Shown: in pieces, positions 44,211 to 46,270 of the stretch | Position numbering within the stretch: position 1 is the first letter of the stretch | Layout of the letters: each line of letters begins with the position of its first letter | NCBI RefSeq assembly: GCF_000341105.1 | Contig: NZ_ANBB01000072.1 | Coordinates: forward strand, 1-46,270 | Reading direction: 5' to 3' | Length of the DNA: 46,270 bases | From: Nocardiopsis potens DSM 45234 | GTDB taxonomy: Bacteria; Actinomycetota; Actinomycetes; Streptosporangiales; Streptosporangiaceae | The notes under the pieces: generated by a model | The model's input: only the letters and a program-made list of their open reading frames with translations | Told to the model about the DNA's origin: nothing | Database searches by the model: none | Program-made: the position numbers and the translations under genes

Positions 44211-44232
44211 CCCGCTCTGTTTCCGGAGCGGG
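44211..44232 (+). terminator. Short hairpin after the dehalogenase-like gene
   Basis: CCCGCTC and GAGCGGG enclose eight bases, starting 23 bases after the stop. The rest of 44188-44547 has no convincing gene and includes AT-richer sequence near 44280-44350. It may hold the left end of the TnpB element, but no sharp inverted repeat is visible. Confidence 0.6.
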
Positions 44233-44547
44233 TCTGACCGGGGGTGGGCCGGGCGCTGTAGGGTCGGTCCCGATGGGGCTGAATTCTGCCGGCCGATTCA
44301 TCAGCGTTGATCAGTGCCCCTCTGCCATGATCTTCAGCGTGTGGCTCAATCGGGCGCACATGCAGGGCGTTCACCACCAGAGCGCCTGAAAGCGGGCCCA
44401 AGAAGGCGAGGCGGCCATGCCGGTGGTCGAAGACGCCGGCGGGCCGGTTTCCCTGGAGACAAGCCGCCCACGGCCGAGGCCGCCTCCGAAGCCGGTCCGG
44501 ACCGCATCGAGGCTTTACTGTCAGTGCCGGACCGTAGTCTGCGGGTC

Positions 44548-44685
44548 ATGGGCGAAGGCGAGCCGGAAGAGGACCCGGTGCATGACATGACCGATGCAGT
44601 GGCATCGATCTGCACCCGCCTGCACGGCAGGCGGGCCCGTGACCGGGCCGTGAAGGCCCTCGCGGCGGCGGAGAACGTCGAGTGA
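44548..44685 (+). CDS. Small ORF coupled to tnpB
   Basis: 45 residues, MGEGEPEEDPVHDMTDAVAS ... RARDRAVKALAAAENVE, acidic then basic and probably helical. Its TGA overlaps the GTG start of tnpB (GTGA at 44682-44685). No recognised domain; it could be a short helper, a leader peptide that couples tnpB translation, or chance. An upstream extension of the frame has no start signal. The overlap is the main support. Confidence 0.4.
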   Translation: MGEGEPEEDPVHDMTDAVASICTRLHGRRARDRAVKALAAAENVE

Positions 44686-45953
44686 GCCACAAGCAGGGGG
44701 TGCGCTTCGAGCCGGCGCCCACCGGTGAGCAGGCGGTCGCCATGGGCCGCCACTGCGGGTTGTCGCGGGTGGTGGAGAACTTCTGCCTGGAGACGGTGCG
44801 GAAGAAGTACGCCCAGCGCAAGGCCGAGGAGAGCTACGGCATCACCGGCGAGGACCTGACCAAGGTCCCCTGGTCGGCCCCGGCGCTGGAACGCGAGTGG
44901 CGCGCCGCCCACCCCGAGCGCTACCCCTGGTTCTCCCAGGGCGGGCTGTCCTCCCGCATCCCCAAGGAGGCGTGCCGGGTGCGGGCGGCCGGTCTGAAGA
45001 ACTACTTCGCCTCCCGGGACGGCAAACGCAAAGGAACCCGGCTGGGCTGGCCCAGGTGGCGCAAACGCAAGCACGGCTCCCGGTTCCGCTACGACGCCGA
45101 CCGCGCCAAGCCGCTCGATGCCCGCACGGTGCGCCTGCCCGCCATCGGCGACGTCGCCACCCGCGAGGACATGTCCTGGCTGACCGACCGGACGGCCACC
45201 GGAAAGGCGCGCATCCTCGGCGCCACCGTCCGCGAGCAGGCCGGACGCTGGTGGGTCTCCTTCCAGATCGAAGTGGACCGCGATGAGGTCAACAAACGCC
45301 GCCGCGTGGAGGCAGGCGCCCCGGCCTGCGGGGTCGACCTGGGTTTGAAGACCTTCGCGGTCATTGCCAACAGCGACGGCACCACCGAGGAGATCCACGC
45401 CCCCAGACCGCTCAAGGCCGCCCAGCGGGCACTGAAGCGCGCCGGCCGCAGACTGGCCCGGAGCGCGGAGGGCTCCAAGAACAGGGCCAAGGCCCGCAAG
45501 CGCGTCGGCCTCCTCCACCTGCGGGTGGCCGACCGGCGGCGGGACTTCCTGCACAAGACCACCACCAGGCTGACGAGAACCAAGTCGGCCATCGCCGTGG
45601 AGACCCTCAACATCAAGGGCATGGCCAAGAACCGCAGGCTCGCCCGCGCCATCTCCGACGCCGGGTTCGCAGAGTTCATCCGCCAACTGGACTACAAGGC
45701 CGACTGGTACGGCTCCCGCATCTGGAAGGCCGACCGCTGGTTCCCCTCCTCCAGGACCTGCGGGGACTGCGGGCGGGTCAACCGCGCCTTGGCCCTGGCC
45801 GACCGCACCTGGGCCTGCCCCGGCTGCGGCACCGTCCACGACCGCGACGCCAACGCGGCCGGGAACCTCCTGGACGCGATGCTCAAGCACTCTGAGAAAC
45901 AGCTCGCCGGGAAGTTGCCCGGAGAGGAAAAATGCCTCGTGGAGACCGCGTGA
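44682..45953 (+). CDS. tnpB: TnpB, IS200/IS605-type RNA-guided nuclease
   Basis: 423 residues from GTG 44682. The RuvC-like triad is intact: GVDLGLKTFAV (Asp219), IAVETLNIKGM (Glu307) and DRDANAAGN (Asp near 388). A zinc ribbon is present (CGDCG at 360-364; CPGCG at 379-383). The N-terminal wedge-type region begins GVRFEPAPTGEQAVAMGRHC. TnpB proteins cut DNA guided by an omega RNA transcribed from the right end of the element and overlapping the tnpB 3' end. No TnpA transposase is encoded nearby, so this is a solo tnpB (IS1341-like) copy that may be mobilised in trans. Confidence 0.92.
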   Translation: MSHKQGVRFEPAPTGEQAVAMGRHCGLSRVVENFCLETVRKKYAQRKAEESYGITGEDLTKVPWSAPALEREWRAAHPERYPWFSQGGLSSRIPKEACRVRAAGLKNYFASRDGKRKGTRLGWPRWRKRKHGSRFRYDADRAKPLDARTVRLPAIGDVATREDMSWLTDRTATGKARILGATVREQAGRWWVSFQIEVDRDEVNKRRRVEAGAPACGVDLGLKTFAVIANSDGTTEEIHAPRPLKAAQRALKRAGRRLARSAEGSKNRAKARKRVGLLHLRVADRRRDFLHKTTTRLTRTKSAIAVETLNIKGMAKNRRLARAISDAGFAEFIRQLDYKADWYGSRIWKADRWFPSSRTCGDCGRVNRALALADRTWACPGCGTVHDRDANAAGNLLDAMLKHSEKQLAGKLPGEEKCLVETA

Positions 45954-46270
45954 GACCTCGCTCTTCGGAGCCGGCGGCGGTCGATGAAGCAGGAAGAAGA
46001 CCAGCGAGAGGAACGCTGAGATTCAATCAACGGCCGGCCACCACCACGACCTGGTGGGGTCGCCATCCCCACCTTTATCACCGGTACGCGCAAATCGCCC
46101 AAGATCCAGACAATTTACCCGACTTGCACCTGACACCAACGTCAGCTCTTAGCGTATGGATGTCGGCACTCGCCGAGCATTCCCCCACCCCTCTCGCACC
46201 CGGCCCTCTCAGGCGCGTTATGTGGGTTTGTTGGCCGGTCTGAGCAGGACCAACCGGATCGTGTGCGCGC
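45954..46270 (+). other. Region downstream of tnpB, possible omega RNA and element end
   Basis: About 100 bases after tnpB (GAAGCAGGAAGAAGACC ... GAGGAACGCTGAGATTC) have the look of the non-coding right end of IS605-type elements, which encodes the guide RNA. I cannot define its border. From 46060 the sequence is AT-richer; no gene is supported, although an ORF runs through it. Confidence 0.4.
46211..46228 (-). repeat. Inverted partner of the 18-bp sequence at 43-60
   Basis: AGGCGCGTTATGTGGGTT, an exact reverse complement of 43-60. It lies near the end of the window in AT-richer sequence with no gene. Its meaning depends on what lies outside. Confidence 0.6.

Noticed and set aside
45932-46243. 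ORF after tnpB ending near the window end
   Set aside because: No start signal or recognisable domain, and it overlaps the likely non-coding right end of the TnpB element.

Overview
The window is very GC-rich actinobacterial chromosome with GTG and TTG starts, a SARP regulator and several Streptomyces-type gene sets: blaA/blaB with beta-lactamase genes, lysE/lysG, hbpS/senS/senR and XRE/TPR regulators. The type I-E CRISPR repeat and overall style suggest a Nocardiopsis- or Streptomonospora-like member of the Streptosporangiales. That placement is inference; there is no rRNA or other marker gene.

Layout. 1-771: truncated copy (R1) of a large repeat element, joined to the 3' end of a broken TPR gene. 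793-4780: Lrp regulator divergent from an MFS transporter and an M81 (MlrC-like) peptidase. 4952-6450: repeat element R2. 6491-10558: beta-lactam locus, blaB-like and blaA-like genes divergent from two tandem class A beta-lactamase lipoproteins; each lactamase is preceded by the same 45-bp LysR-type site. 10748-12396: lysE/lysG pair. 12406-12617: small orphan I-E CRISPR array. 12646-16613: xylulokinase, LysR regulator, MFS exporter. 16707-21860: a frameshifted hypothetical gene, aldo/keto reductase with TetR regulator, a hypothetical protein, an alpha/beta hydrolase and a glutamine amidotransferase. 22085-23404: XRE regulator. 23540-24795: repeat element R3.

24912-29241, on the minus strand, is the most intriguing locus: a three-gene operon encoding a TIR-domain protein with a nine-residue Gly-Asp-Gln repeat tail, a large P-loop-like protein with a degenerate Walker A motif, and a two-helix membrane protein. 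The TIR gene is out of frame at a G7 tract, and a nine-base homopolymer lies just upstream of its start. I read it as a probable NAD-cleaving immune or conflict system, possibly phase-variable.

29501-36162, minus strand: UvrA-like ABC ATPase, PPOX protein, VOC protein with AraC regulator, CodA-like amidohydrolase, ankyrin lipoprotein and HbpS-like protein. The last is divergent from a two-component system (36318-38223), giving the HbpS/SenS/SenR redox-sensing set. 38310-39604: repeat element R4. 39605-43123: giant SARP-ATPase regulator. 43273-44187: dehalogenase-like hydrolase. 44548-45953: intact TnpB with a small overlapping upstream ORF.

The non-coding highlight is the R element: inverted arrays of about 71-77 bp GC-rich units around a roughly 0.5-kb conserved core. 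All three full copies (R2, R3, R4) lie exactly between convergent genes. Many other gene ends carry very large perfect hairpins, including a 64-bp perfect palindrome at 23442-23505.
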